A DNA stretch of 64,000 nucleotides from Paraburkholderia tropica (lineage in GTDB: Bacteria; Pseudomonadota; Gammaproteobacteria; Burkholderiales; Burkholderiaceae), in NCBI RefSeq assembly GCF_914484835.1, contig NZ_CAJZAR010000002.1, positions 117,154-181,153 on the forward strand, read 5' to 3'. Below the pieces are notes generated by a model. That model had not been told where the DNA came from, did no database searches, and worked only from the letters and a program-made list of their open reading frames with translations. Position 1 is the stretch's first letter; each line of letters opens with the position of its first letter. A program made the position numbers and the translations under genes. Shown here one piece after another: positions 11,139 to 21,770 of this stretch.

Positions 11139-11231
11139 CTCGTTGCCCTCATTCGGAACGGATAACCGGACAAACTATAGGCCGGTTCGCGCGTGTCCGC
11201 CTTGCCGTATCCGGCATGCCGTGTCCGCGCC

Positions 11232-12911
11232 TCACGCCGCCAACATCTCCTTCGCATGCCGCCGCGTGGTCGCGGTGATCTCCAGCCCGCCGAGCATGCG
11301 CGCGACTTCCTCCACGCGGCCCGGCCTGTCGAGCGGCGTGACGACCGAAACCGTGCCGCCGTTGCCGTCGCCGGACTTCGACACCTGGAAGTGGTGATCG
11401 CCGCGCGCGGCCACTTGCGGCAAGTGCGTGACGCACAGCACCTGTCGCGCGTGTCCGAGCTGATGCAGCAGACGGCCGACCACTTCGGCCACGCCGCCGC
11501 CGATGCCCGTGTCCACTTCGTCGAAGATCAGCGTGGGCGTGGGGCTCGCGGCGCTCGCGATCACCGCGAGCGCGAGGCTGATACGCGCGAGTTCGCCGCC
11601 CGAGGCGATCTTCGCGAGCGGGCGCAGCGGCACGCCCGCGTGGCCCGCGACGCGGAATTCGATCTGCTCCAGACCGTGCTGGCCGCCGATCGGCTCGCCG
11701 TTCGAGCCGTTGCCGAGCGGCACCAGCGCGACGTCGAAGCTGCCGCCCGCCATCGACAATTCCTGCATGCCCTGCGTGACCGCCGCGCCGAGCGCGCGCG
11801 CGGCCTTGGCTCGCGCCTTCGAGAGCTGGCGCGCTTCGGCGAGGTAGAGGTTCTGCGCCTTGTCCGCGGCGGCGCGCAGGCCGTCGAGGTCGGAGGCGGC
11901 GTCGAGCGCGGCGAGCTGCTGGCGGCGCGCCGCGTGCTCGTCGGGCAGCGACTCGGCCGGCAGGCGGAACTTGCGCGACGCCGAATGCAGCGCGTCCAGA
12001 CGATGTTCCACCTGGGCGAGCCGATGCGGATCGAGGTCGAGACGCTGCGCGTAGTGCGAGAGCGAATACGAGGCTTCCTGAAGCTGGATCGCGGCCGGTT
12101 CGAGCGCGGCGAGCGCGTCGTTGAGTTCGTTGTCGACTTCGGCGAGGTCGCGCAGCTTCGAGACGATCGAATTCAGATGCGAAATCATCGCGTCGTCGGA
12201 TTCGGAAAGCGCCGCGAGCGCGCCTTGCACGCCGTCGATCAGGTTCGCCGAATTCGAGAGCCGCGTGTGCTCCGCGTTCACTTCTTCCCACTCGCCCGGC
12301 TGCGGCGAGAGCTTGTCGAGTTCGGCGAGCTGCCACGCGAGGCGCTCGCGCTCCAGTTGCAGTTCGCGGTCGCGCGACATGGCGGTCTGGACGGCCAGGC
12401 GCGCATCGCGCGCGTCGCGCCACGTGCGCGTGACGGCGGCGGCGAGGTCGGTCAGGCCCGCGTGCGTGTCGAACAGCTCGCGCTGCGCGTCGGGGCGCAT
12501 CAGCAGTTGATGCGCGTGCTGGCCGTGAATATCGACGAGCCGCTCGCCCACATCGCGCAGTTGCGCGAGCGTGGCCGGCGTGCCGTTGATGAAGGCGCGC
12601 GAGCGGCCGTTGCTGTCCACGACGCGGCGCAGCATGACCACGCGCTCGCCGTCGGGCAGCGCGAGCGCGTGCTCGTCGAGCCATTGCTGGATGTGCGGCG
12701 GCGTGTCGAATTCGGCGGTGATGTCGGCGCGGCTTTCGCCCGTGCGCACGACGCCCGCGTCGGCGCGCGCGCCGAGCGTCAGCGCGAGGGCGTCGATGAG
12801 AATCGACTTGCCGGCGCCCGTCTCGCCGGAGAACACGGAAAAACCGCTGTCGAATTCGAGGTCGAGCGCGGCGACGATCACGAAGTCGCGTATCGAAAGG
12901 TGGCGGAGCAT
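11232..12911 (-). CDS. recN: DNA repair ATPase RecN
   Basis: RecN is an SMC-like ATPase that acts early in double-strand-break repair. The 559-residue product has the Walker A motif GETGAGKSILIDAL near residue 30, a central coiled-coil region, and the C-terminal ABC signature ASGGELARISLALAVI followed by the Walker B LIFDEVDTGIGG. Length and motifs are normal. It follows nadK on the same strand with a 58-bp gap, a linkage often seen in proteobacteria, so the two may be cotranscribed. Confidence 0.96.
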   Translation of the reverse strand: MLRHLSIRDFVIVAALDLEFDSGFSVFSGETGAGKSILIDALALTLGARADAGVVRTGESRADITAEFDTPPHIQQWLDEHALALPDGERVVMLRRVVDSNGRSRAFINGTPATLAQLRDVGERLVDIHGQHAHQLLMRPDAQRELFDTHAGLTDLAAAVTRTWRDARDARLAVQTAMSRDRELQLERERLAWQLAELDKLSPQPGEWEEVNAEHTRLSNSANLIDGVQGALAALSESDDAMISHLNSIVSKLRDLAEVDNELNDALAALEPAAIQLQEASYSLSHYAQRLDLDPHRLAQVEHRLDALHSASRKFRLPAESLPDEHAARRQQLAALDAASDLDGLRAAADKAQNLYLAEARQLSKARAKAARALGAAVTQGMQELSMAGGSFDVALVPLGNGSNGEPIGGQHGLEQIEFRVAGHAGVPLRPLAKIASGGELARISLALAVIASAASPTPTLIFDEVDTGIGGGVAEVVGRLLHQLGHARQVLCVTHLPQVAARGDHHFQVSKSGDGNGGTVSVVTPLDRPGRVEEVARMLGGLEITATTRRHAKEMLAA

Positions 12912-12969
12912 GGCGTCTTGAGTCGGGCTGGCGTGCCGTTTATACAGTGTTGTGGCGGGGTGGCCGCGC

Positions 12970-13881
12970 TTAGTCCTGCGGGTCGTCCTGCAGCGACGGA
13001 TGCTCGTTCCAGTGCAGCTTCTTGCGCAGCGTGCGGTAGTAGCTATAGCCGACCGGATGCAGGAAGGGCACGGTATGACGCGAGCGGCGCACTTCGATGA
13101 CGTCGTTCAGCTCGACGGCCGTGAACGACTGCATGTCGAAATTCACGTTGACGTCGCGGCCCGCAACGATCTGGATGCTCACCTTGCAGTCGTCGGGCAG
13201 CACGATCGGGCGGTTCGAGAGCGCGTGCGGCGCGATCGGCACGAGCACGATGCCCTGCAGCTGCGGATGCAGGATCGGCCCCTGCGACGACAGCGCGTAA
13301 GCCGTGGAGCCCGTGGGCGTGGCGACGATCAGGCCGTCCGAGCGCTGGTTGTACATGAAGCGGCCGTCCACGTGCACGCGCAGCTCCGCCATGCCGGAGA
13401 AGCCGCTGCGGTTCACGACCACGTCGTTGAAGGCGAGCGCGTGATAGATCGGGTCGCCGTCGCGCGTGATGCGCGATTCGAGCAGCGAGCGCTCCTCGCG
13501 CTCGAAGCTGCCCGCGAGCAGTTGCGGCACGATCTCCTGCATGTCGGAGAACGGGATGTCGGTGATGAAGCCGAGCCGCCCGTGGTTGATGCCGATGAGC
13601 GGCGTGCGGTAGGGCGCGAGCTGGCGGCCGATGCCGAGCATCGTGCCGTCGCCGCCGAGCACCACGGCCACGTCCGCGCGCGCGCCGATTTCGGCGGGCT
13701 GGAGCGCGGGATAGCCGCTGGCGCCGATTTCCTGGGCGGTCTGCGCTTCGAACACGACTTCGAAGCCGCGTTGCGAAATAGTCTGGGCGAGCGCCATCAG
13801 CGGCTCGCCGATGCCTTGCGTGTTGCTGCGCCCGACGAGCGCAACCGTCTTGAACTGGCTCTGGATCTTCTGGATCTGCAT
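12970..13881 (-). CDS. nadK: NAD kinase
   Basis: NadK phosphorylates NAD to NADP. The 303-residue product carries the diagnostic [11 protein letters not shown] motif near residue 77, the NHGRLGF motif, and the Gly/Thr-rich [15 protein letters not shown] segment. Transcribed away from hrcA, whose start is 265 bp upstream. The intervening 13882-14146 region must hold both promoters; on the hrcA side a -10-like TAAAAT is visible. Confidence 0.96.
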   Translation of the reverse strand: MQIQKIQSQFKTVALVGRSNTQGIGEPLMALAQTISQRGFEVVFEAQTAQEIGASGYPALQPAEIGARADVAVVLGGDGTMLGIGRQLAPYRTPLIGINHGRLGFITDIPFSDMQEIVPQLLAGSFEREERSLLESRITRDGDPIYHALAFNDVVVNRSGFSGMAELRVHVDGRFMYNQRSDGLIVATPTGSTAYALSSQGPILHPQLQGIVLVPIAPHALSNRPIVLPDDCKVSIQIVAGRDVNVNFDMQSFTAVELNDVIEVRRSRHTVPFLHPVGYSYYRTLRKKLHWNEHPSLQDDPQD

Positions 13882-14132
13882 GCCGCAATTACACCATAGT
13901 CAGGTCCCGAAAAGAACCTGGGAGCCAATACGGGCGGGGCGGCGGGCGAAAAAACACGCCTTCCGCGGCCATGCGCCCGCGCGCGCTTTTCTCGTGAAAC
14001 GCGGCGCCTTTCTCGCAAAAGCCGGTGACGCGCCGATGACAGCCGTGCATTTCGCCCGTTGTGCCGCGCGCCGGGCGGCACACGGACGCCCGGCCGCCCG
14101 CGTGCGTACTCGCCCCGAACCCGGCATTAGGC

Positions 14133-14147
14133 TAAAATTTTCAGTCA
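14133..14147 (+). promoter_or_regulatory. Candidate -10 element giving a leaderless hrcA transcript
   Basis: TAAAAT at 14133-14138 lies 8 nt before the hrcA ATG at 14147, and no Shine-Dalgarno is present between them. The -35 region is poor. If real, the transcript would start at or next to the start codon. No CIRCE-like repeat (TTAGCACTC-N9-GAGTGCTAA) is visible here. Confidence 0.35.
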
Positions 14148-15166
14148 TGTTAGATCCCCGCGCACAAACCCTCCTCAAGACGCTGATCGAGCGCTACATC
14201 GCCGAAGGTCAGCCGGTCGGCTCGCGCACGCTGTCGCGATTCTCCGGGCTGGAACTGAGCCCGGCGACCATCCGCAACGTGATGTCGGACCTGGAGGAGC
14301 TGGGGCTCGTCTCGAGTCCGCACACCTCGGCTGGCCGCGTGCCCACGCCGCGCGGCTACCGTTTGTTCGTCGACACCATGCTCACGGTGGAGCCTTCCGC
14401 CGACGAGGACGCCCTCACGCGCGCGGTGAAAACCACGCTGCGCCCCGGCGAGCCGCAGAAAGTGGTGGCGGCGGCGGCCAGCGTGCTCTCGAACCTCTCG
14501 CAGTTCGCGGGCGTGGTGCTGACGCCGCGCCGCAGCCACGTGTTCAAGCAGATCGAGTTCATGCGCCTGTCGGACAAGCGCATCCTGCTGATCATCGTGA
14601 CGCCCGAAGGCGACGTGCAGAACCGCATCATGGCGACGCAGCGCGACTTCGCGCCGTCCGAGCTGATCGAAGCCTCCAATTACATCAACGCGCATTTCGC
14701 GGGCCTCTCGTTCGACGAGGTGCGCCGCCGTCTGCGCGAGGAAATCGACGCGCTGCGCGGCGACATGACCACGCTGATGCACGCGGCCGTGACCGCGAGC
14801 ACCGAGGAATCCGACACCGGCGAGACCGTGCTCATCTCCGGCGAGCGCAATCTGCTCGAAGTGGCCGATCTGTCCTCGGACATGGCGCGGCTGCGCAAGC
14901 TGTTCGACGTGTTCGACCAGAAGACCAGCCTGCTGCAGCTGCTGGACGTCTCCAGCCACGCGCAGGGCGTGCAGATCTTCATTGGCGGCGAGTCGCAACT
15001 CGTGCCGATCGAGGAAATGAGCGTGGTGACCGCACCGTACGAAGTGAACGGCAAGATCGTGGGCACGCTCGGCGTGATCGGCCCGACGCGCATGGCCTAC
15101 AACCGCGTGATTCCGATCGTGGACATCACCGCGCGGCTGCTTTCGCTCACGCTTAGCCAGAACTAG
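14147..15166 (+). CDS. hrcA: Heat-inducible transcription repressor HrcA
   Basis: HrcA represses class I heat-shock genes by binding CIRCE operators and is modulated by GroEL. The 339-residue product begins [20 protein letters not shown], with the N-terminal winged helix ([20 protein letters not shown]) and the later GAF-like and dimerisation regions. I chose the ATG at 14147; the in-frame extension upstream to 13811 crosses the nadK start and does not resemble HrcA. It heads the heat-shock gene region, but I found no CIRCE element in this window, so its targets (typically groESL) probably lie elsewhere. Confidence 0.95.
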   Translation: MLDPRAQTLLKTLIERYIAEGQPVGSRTLSRFSGLELSPATIRNVMSDLEELGLVSSPHTSAGRVPTPRGYRLFVDTMLTVEPSADEDALTRAVKTTLRPGEPQKVVAAAASVLSNLSQFAGVVLTPRRSHVFKQIEFMRLSDKRILLIIVTPEGDVQNRIMATQRDFAPSELIEASNYINAHFAGLSFDEVRRRLREEIDALRGDMTTLMHAAVTASTEESDTGETVLISGERNLLEVADLSSDMARLRKLFDVFDQKTSLLQLLDVSSHAQGVQIFIGGESQLVPIEEMSVVTAPYEVNGKIVGTLGVIGPTRMAYNRVIPIVDITARLLSLTLSQN

Positions 15167-15220
15167 GGCAAAACCGGGCGCCTTGGAGGCCATGATCGGC
15201 GAAAGCGGGGCGGCGCGCCA

Positions 15221-15236
15221 TTAGCCGAATGGCTAA
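15221..15236. promoter_or_regulatory. Short palindrome between hrcA and hemH
   Basis: TTAGCC-gaat-GGCTAA is a perfect 6-bp inverted repeat 55 bp after the hrcA stop. It superficially recalls CIRCE ends but lacks the 9+9+9 layout. A TATAAT hexamer follows at 15336-15341, a possible hemH -10 with a weak -35. Confidence 0.25.
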
Positions 15237-15393
15237 CGTTGCAGCGCGAGCGTTGCGGCGCCGCTGCGTTGCCCAGCCCACACCCGCTGCAAGTTCATCG
15301 CACCCGCACTGCCTGGCCCACCGTAAGCCGCCCGCTATAATGATCCCTTGTGCAACCGTTGCTGCGCTGCTCGCGCGGCGTCCCTGATCGCCT

Positions 15394-16473
15394 ATGCGTT
15401 TCGACCTCGAGCGGCCCCTGCAATCCGCTGTCGCGCATCGCGTTGCGGTGCTGCTCATCAATCTCGGCACGCCCGACGCGCCCACGCCGCGCGCCGTGCG
15501 CCGCTATCTCGCGCAGTTTCTCTCCGACCCGCGCGTGGTCGAGATCCCCGCGCCGATCTGGCAGGTGATCCTGCGCGCGCTGATCCTGCCGCTGCGCGGA
15601 CGCTCGTCGGCGAAAAAGTACGCGGCCGTCTGGACGCCCGAAGGCTCGCCGCTGCGCGTGCACACGCAGAAGCAGACCGACGCGCTGCGTCATCTGCTGC
15701 AAATCAACGACTACACGGTGATCGTCGATTACGCGATGCGCTACGGCACGCCCGACATTCCGGCGATGCTCAATCAGCTCAAGCTCGCGGGCGCCGAACG
15801 CATCCTGCTGGTGCCGATGTATCCGCAGTATTCGGCCTCGACCACGGCCACCGCCTTCGACGCCGCGTTTGCTGCACTGCGGCGCATGCGCAATCAGCCC
15901 GAGATCCGCACGCTGCGCGGCTATCACGACCATCCGGCCTATATCGCCGCGCTGGCCGCGCAGGTGCATCACTACTGGAACGCGCACGGCAGGCCCGATT
16001 TCGCGGCCGGGGATCGTCTCGTGCTCAGTTTTCACGGCGTGCCGAGCCGCACGCTCGATCTCGGCGACCCGTATCACGAGCAATGCCAGCAGACCGCGTC
16101 GCTGCTGATGCACGCGCTGGAACTCACGCCGGTCGAGTGCCGCGTCACGTTCCAGTCGCGCTTCGGGCGCGCGCAGTGGCTTCAGCCTTATACGGCGCCC
16201 ACGCTCAAGGAACTGGGCGAAGCGGGCGTGCGGCGCGCGGACGTGTTCTGTCCGGGTTTCACGGCCGACTGCCTGGAAACCATCGAGGAAATCGGCATGG
16301 AAGTGCGCGACGAATTCCTGCACGGCGGCGGCAAGGAGTTCCACCGTATTCCGTGCCTGAACGACTCGCGCGCGTGGATCGCGGCGCTCGGCGAAATCGT
16401 GGCGCAGAACCTGCAAGGCTGGCCCGTGCAGGCGGCGACCGCGCACACCGGCGCGGCGGGCGCGGTGGCGTGA
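15394..16473 (+). CDS. hemH: Ferrochelatase
   Basis: HemH inserts ferrous iron into protoporphyrin IX at the end of haem synthesis, at the inner membrane surface. The 359-residue product has the N-terminal [11 protein letters not shown] motif, the catalytic His in [12 protein letters not shown] near residue 212, and the conserved acidic segment [17 protein letters not shown] near residue 292. The placement between hrcA and hslR is the conserved Burkholderia-type order. The start at 15394 (MRFDLERPL) is the first sensible ATG after the TATAAT-like hexamer at 15336. Confidence 0.96.
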   Translation: MRFDLERPLQSAVAHRVAVLLINLGTPDAPTPRAVRRYLAQFLSDPRVVEIPAPIWQVILRALILPLRGRSSAKKYAAVWTPEGSPLRVHTQKQTDALRHLLQINDYTVIVDYAMRYGTPDIPAMLNQLKLAGAERILLVPMYPQYSASTTATAFDAAFAALRRMRNQPEIRTLRGYHDHPAYIAALAAQVHHYWNAHGRPDFAAGDRLVLSFHGVPSRTLDLGDPYHEQCQQTASLLMHALELTPVECRVTFQSRFGRAQWLQPYTAPTLKELGEAGVRRADVFCPGFTADCLETIEEIGMEVRDEFLHGGGKEFHRIPCLNDSRAWIAALGEIVAQNLQGWPVQAATAHTGAAGAVA

Positions 16474-16516
16474 AGCCGCTGAGCTACGCGCGGGTCGCTA
16501 AATCAGGACGCAACGT

Positions 16517-16924
16517 ATGAACTACAAAATCTCGACCGAACCGGGCGCGCGCCTGCGCATCGACAAGTGGCTCTGGGCCGCGCGCTTTTTCAAGACGCGC
16601 TCGCTGGCCACGGACGCGGTGGGCAAAGGGCGCGTGCGTATCGGCGGCGAGGCGGTGAAGGCGTCGAAGGACGTGCGCGTGGGCGACCGTGTCGAATTCG
16701 AGATCGATCACGTGGTCTGGGAAGTGGATGTGCTGGGCATTTGCGACGTGCGCGGCCCGGCCAGCATCGCGCAGACGCTCTATGCGGAAACCGAAGCCGG
16801 GCGCGCCCGGCGCGCCGCGGAACAGGAGCGGCGCCGGCTCTTTCGCGAACCGGCAGCCGTGTTGCAGGGCAGGCCGACCAAGCGCGACCGCCGCACTATC
16901 GACAAACTTTCGCGTGAGGATTGA
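16517..16924 (+). CDS. hslR: S4-domain RNA-binding heat-shock protein Hsp15
   Basis: Hsp15 binds stalled 50S subunits carrying nascent chains and helps recycle them after heat shock. The 135-residue product starts with an S4 domain (LRIDKWLWAARFFKTRSLATDAV, seen as RIDKWLWAARFFKTR) and ends with an Arg-rich basic tail. It lies 43 bp after hemH on the same strand and before grpE, so it is part of the heat-shock cluster. The 3' end overlaps a possible small minus-strand gene by 29 bp. Confidence 0.93.
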   Translation: MNYKISTEPGARLRIDKWLWAARFFKTRSLATDAVGKGRVRIGGEAVKASKDVRVGDRVEFEIDHVVWEVDVLGICDVRGPASIAQTLYAETEAGRARRAAEQERRRLFREPAAVLQGRPTKRDRRTIDKLSRED

Positions 16925-17057
16925 AAAGCGCTTCCATCGTGGCGTGGACGCCACCGTATTCGGTGGTGTTCTCGTTCACGGCGCCGGACATGCAGATGGT
17001 CGTGGTTCCGGCAATGAGTACCAGAGCGACCACCGATATGGCAAAGGTCAGTTTCAC
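16896..17057 (-). CDS. Small hydrophobic secreted or membrane peptide, unknown
   Basis: A 53-residue frame reading from GTG at 17057 (VKLTFAISVVALVLIAG), with a longer ATG option at 17081. The GTG has a G-rich stretch (TGGGGGTACC) in Shine-Dalgarno position. The first 20 residues look like a signal peptide or single membrane segment; the rest (SGAVNENTTEYGGVHATMEAL) is polar. It is convergent with hslR and overlaps its last 29 bp. A -10-like TACAAT on the minus strand lies about 160 bp upstream. I do not recognise the family, and coding status rests only on these features. Confidence 0.4.
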   Translation of the reverse strand: MKLTFAISVVALVLIAGTTTICMSGAVNENTTEYGGVHATMEALFNPHAKVCR

Positions 17058-17081
17058 GGTACCCCCAGGGGATCGCGCCAA

Positions 17082-17425
17082 AACGGCCAGGCAGACCCGG
17101 TTTCGGGTCCAATCGGTGCGGTGCGTGACTCAGGGTATACGTGTGATGAGCAGCACCTGTTCCTGAGTGTAGGTCAGGCGCGCGGCGCACTCAATTTCAT
17201 TTCTTCCGCACTGCGGTAATGATTGTAACGGGTGGTTTCTGCGGTTTGACCCTTGTATAAAAAACCGCTGAAAAGCCCTTGAAACAAGCGATCCGGCACC
17301 CATGTGCTGTCGCAATGTACGAAGCATCTGTCGCGCCGGCGCAACGGCGGCGGGAGCGGCGGAAAAACGGCCCGCGCGGGCCGGTGCTTTGTGTCCCTTT
17401 TTACTATTCAACGACGTTCAGCGAC
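17082..17425. other. Intergenic region upstream of grpE
   Basis: This 344-bp gap holds the sigma-32-like grpE promoter described separately and an inverted repeat, GCGGTTT at 17241-17247 and AAACCGC at 17262-17268, flanking an AT-rich centre. The repeat could be a weak terminator or an operator. No other gene is convincing here. Confidence 0.4.
17278..17305 (+). promoter_or_regulatory. Sigma-32 (RpoH) type promoter for grpE
   Basis: CTTGAAA at 17278-17284, a 14-bp spacer, and CCCATGT at 17299-17305 match the RpoH consensus CTTGAAA-N13..17-CCCCATNT closely. It lies about 120 bp before the grpE ATG. This supports heat-shock induction of grpE by RpoH, the usual arrangement in betaproteobacteria. 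Confidence 0.75.
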
Positions 17426-17986
17426 ATGGAAAACACGCAAGAGAACCCGACGAGCCAGAACCCCACGCCCGCGGACGAGGCGTCCCAAGCCGCGGCGCAG
17501 CCGCAGGCCGAAGCCGGCCAGGCCGAGCAAGGCGGCGTGGACGCCGCGCTTGCCGAGGCGCAAGCGAAGGTCGCCGAGCTGCAGGACGCCTTCATCCGCG
17601 CCAAGGCCGAGACGGAAAACGTGCGCCGCCGCGCGCAGGAAGACGTCACCAAGGCGCACAAGTTCGCCATCGAAAACTTCGCCGAGCACCTGCTGCCGGT
17701 GGTCGACAGCCTCGAAGCCGCGCTCGCGCACGGCTCGGACGACCTCGCGAAGGTCAACGAAGGCGTCGAGCTCACGCTCAAGCAACTGAGCGGCGCGCTC
17801 GAGAAGGGCAAGGTCCTCGCGATCAACCCGGTCGGCGAGAAGTTCGATCCGCACCGCCATCAGGCTATCTCGATGGTGCCGTCGGAGCAGGAAGCCAACA
17901 CCGTCGTCAGCGTGCTGCAAAAGGGCTATGTGATCGCCGACCGCGTGCTGCGTCCGGCGCTCGTCACGGTTTCACAGCCGAAGTAA
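17426..17986 (+). CDS. grpE: Nucleotide exchange factor GrpE
   Basis: GrpE releases ADP from DnaK. The 186-residue product has an acidic Gln/Ala-rich N terminus, a long coiled coil ([25 protein letters not shown] seen as [15 protein letters not shown]), and the C-terminal beta domain with [17 protein letters not shown] and [17 protein letters not shown]. The ATG at 17426 (MENTQENP) follows a weak purine-rich leader and is the normal family start; the open frame extends upstream to 17279 but through the promoter. A sigma-32 promoter lies upstream. dnaK begins 377 bp later. Confidence 0.95.
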   Translation: MENTQENPTSQNPTPADEASQAAAQPQAEAGQAEQGGVDAALAEAQAKVAELQDAFIRAKAETENVRRRAQEDVTKAHKFAIENFAEHLLPVVDSLEAALAHGSDDLAKVNEGVELTLKQLSGALEKGKVLAINPVGEKFDPHRHQAISMVPSEQEANTVVSVLQKGYVIADRVLRPALVTVSQPK

Positions 17987-18363
17987 GCGGGCGAAACAAG
18001 CGGTGTAAATGGCGCGCGCCGCGCAGCGTCGGCGCTCAGACTGAAGACGCGGCGTCGCGCAGCCGTAATCCGCATTAGCGCAGTGGCGCTTTCCGGCGGC
18101 CTTGTGGTCGTTTCGTAAGGCGTTCGAAAGCGAAGGTGGCGCTTTTTCCAAAACATCGCGAAAATGCGCCGCCGATTGAAAAAAATTAACGGACGCATAG
18201 CCCAAACCTCTTGAAAAGCGCCAACTCGGCACTTATTTGGGCAGCAGTTCTGAATTGAAGTGGACGCCAGCCGCGATCACGCGGATTGCAACCTTGTTGA
18301 AACCGCGTCGAAAACCGCGCAAGCGGCGTCCGCGCAGCGATCAAAATTGGAGATTTGACAAAA
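17987..18363. other. Intergenic region grpE/dnaK
   Basis: A 377-bp gap without a convincing gene. It contains an AT-rich block around 18175-18190 and a heat-shock-like promoter at 18210-18237. The leader to dnaK would be about 120 nt, with the Shine-Dalgarno-like GGAG at 18349-18352. Confidence 0.4.
18210..18237 (+). promoter_or_regulatory. Possible sigma-32 promoter for dnaK
   Basis: CTTGAAA at 18210-18216 is a perfect RpoH -35. After 14 bp comes ACTTATT, which matches the CCCCATNT -10 only partly. The position, about 120 bp before dnaK, mirrors that of the stronger grpE promoter. Weaker evidence than for grpE. Confidence 0.5.
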
Positions 18364-20310
<1,947 letters not shown>

Positions 20311-20324
20311 GCCGGTTCGGCCGG

Positions 20325-20346
20325 GCCGCCGCCTCCGGGTGGCGGC
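20325..20346 (+). terminator. Possible hairpin after dnaK
   Basis: GCCGCCGCC and GGTGGCGGC pair as a 9-bp stem (one G-U) with a TCCG loop, 15 bp past the dnaK stop. The downstream sequence TTGAATG is a poor U tract, so attenuation or mRNA end protection is as likely as full termination. Another palindrome, GCATCG-gtta-CGATGC, lies at 20371-20386. Confidence 0.4.
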
Positions 20347-20585
20347 TTGAATGAATACCGGAGCACGGCCGCATCGGTTACGATGCGCGTCAGCATTGCA
20401 GCGCCTGGCGAGCCTTCCGGCTCTCCGGGCACATTTGTTTTATGGAGGCCGTTCTGTAACAGGGGCCGCAAGGGCGCGAAAATCGCCGGCGCGGGGCGTG
20501 AAAGGAACGGCTAACGGGTCACGAGATCCAGCATTCAAGAGGAGCCGGCGTGCGCTGCAAAGCGTCAGGCCGGCGTTGAACCGAT

Positions 20586-21716
20586 ATGGCGAAACGGGAT
20601 TACTACGAGGTTCTGGGCGTCGCGAAGAACGCGAGCGACGACGAAATCAAGAAGGCGTATCGCAAGCTCGCGATGAAGTATCACCCCGACCGCAATCCGG
20701 ACAACAAGGATGCGGAAGAGCATTTCAAGGAGGTCAAAGAGGCCTACGAAATGCTGTCGGACTCGCAAAAGCGCGCGGCATACGACCAGTACGGCCATGC
20801 GGGCGTCGATCCCAACATGGGCGGCGCGGGCGCGCAGGGCTTCGGCGGATTCGCCGACGCCTTCGGCGATATTTTCGGCGACATCTTCGGCCAGGCCGCC
20901 GGTCAGCGCGGCGGCCGCAGCGGCCCGCAGGTGTATCGCGGCGCGGACCTGCGCTACAGCATGGAAATCACGCTGGAGCAGGCGGCGCACGGCTACGAGA
21001 CGCAAATCCGCGTGCCGGGCTGGAGCGGCTGCGAGGTCTGCCACGGCTCGGGCGCGAAGCCTGGCACCAAGCCGGAAACCTGCCCGACCTGCCACGGCTC
21101 CGGCCAGGTGCGCATGTCGCAGGGCTTCTTCAGCATCCAGCAGACCTGCCCGAAGTGCCACGGCACGGGTTCCTACATTCCCGAACCCTGCACGGCCTGC
21201 CACGGCGCGGGCAAGGTGAAGGAAACCAAGACGCTCGAAGTGAAGATTCCGGCGGGCATCGACGACGGCATGCGCATCCGCTCGGCCGGCAACGGCGAGC
21301 CGGGCATCAACGGCGGTCCGTCGGGCGACCTGTATGTGGAAATCCACATCAAGCAGCACGCGGTGTTCGAGCGTGACGGCGACGACCTCCATTGCCAGAT
21401 GCCGATTCCGTTCACCACGGCGGCGCTCGGCGGCGAGATCGAAGTCCCCACGCTGGCGGGCCGCGCGACCTTCACGGTCCCGGAAGGCACGCAGTCGGGC
21501 AAGACGTTCCGTCTGCGCGGCAAGGGCATCAAGGGTCTGCGTTCGAGCATCGCGGGCGATCTGTACGTGCACGTGCAGGTCGAAACGCCGGTCAAGCTCA
21601 CCGACAATCAGCGCGATCTGCTCCAGCAGTTCGAGAAGTCGCTCGTGGAAGGCGGTTCGCGCCATAGCCCGCAGAGCAAGAGCTGGTTCGACCGCGTGAA
21701 GAGTTTCTTCGACTGA
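20586..21716 (+). CDS. dnaJ: Co-chaperone DnaJ (Hsp40)
   Basis: DnaJ delivers substrates to DnaK and stimulates its ATPase. The 376-residue product has a J domain with the HPD motif in [10 protein letters not shown] near residue 33, a Gly/Phe-rich segment with [15 protein letters not shown], four CxxCxGxG zinc repeats between about residues 145 and 210 ([32 protein letters not shown]), and the C-terminal substrate domains. The start lacks a strong Shine-Dalgarno, but the N terminus [12 protein letters not shown] is invariant in the family. Confidence 0.97.
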   Translation: MAKRDYYEVLGVAKNASDDEIKKAYRKLAMKYHPDRNPDNKDAEEHFKEVKEAYEMLSDSQKRAAYDQYGHAGVDPNMGGAGAQGFGGFADAFGDIFGDIFGQAAGQRGGRSGPQVYRGADLRYSMEITLEQAAHGYETQIRVPGWSGCEVCHGSGAKPGTKPETCPTCHGSGQVRMSQGFFSIQQTCPKCHGTGSYIPEPCTACHGAGKVKETKTLEVKIPAGIDDGMRIRSAGNGEPGINGGPSGDLYVEIHIKQHAVFERDGDDLHCQMPIPFTTAALGGEIEVPTLAGRATFTVPEGTQSGKTFRLRGKGIKGLRSSIAGDLYVHVQVETPVKLTDNQRDLLQQFEKSLVEGGSRHSPQSKSWFDRVKSFFD

Positions 21717-21770
21717 TGCGCGTTCACCCGCGCATTGCGGTGTATCGATGCAGTAGCAGGTAGCAAGTCC

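Noticed and set aside
15221..15236. A CIRCE operator after hrcA
   Set aside because: Only a 6-bp palindrome with a 4-bp spacer; the CIRCE 9+9+9 design is missing.
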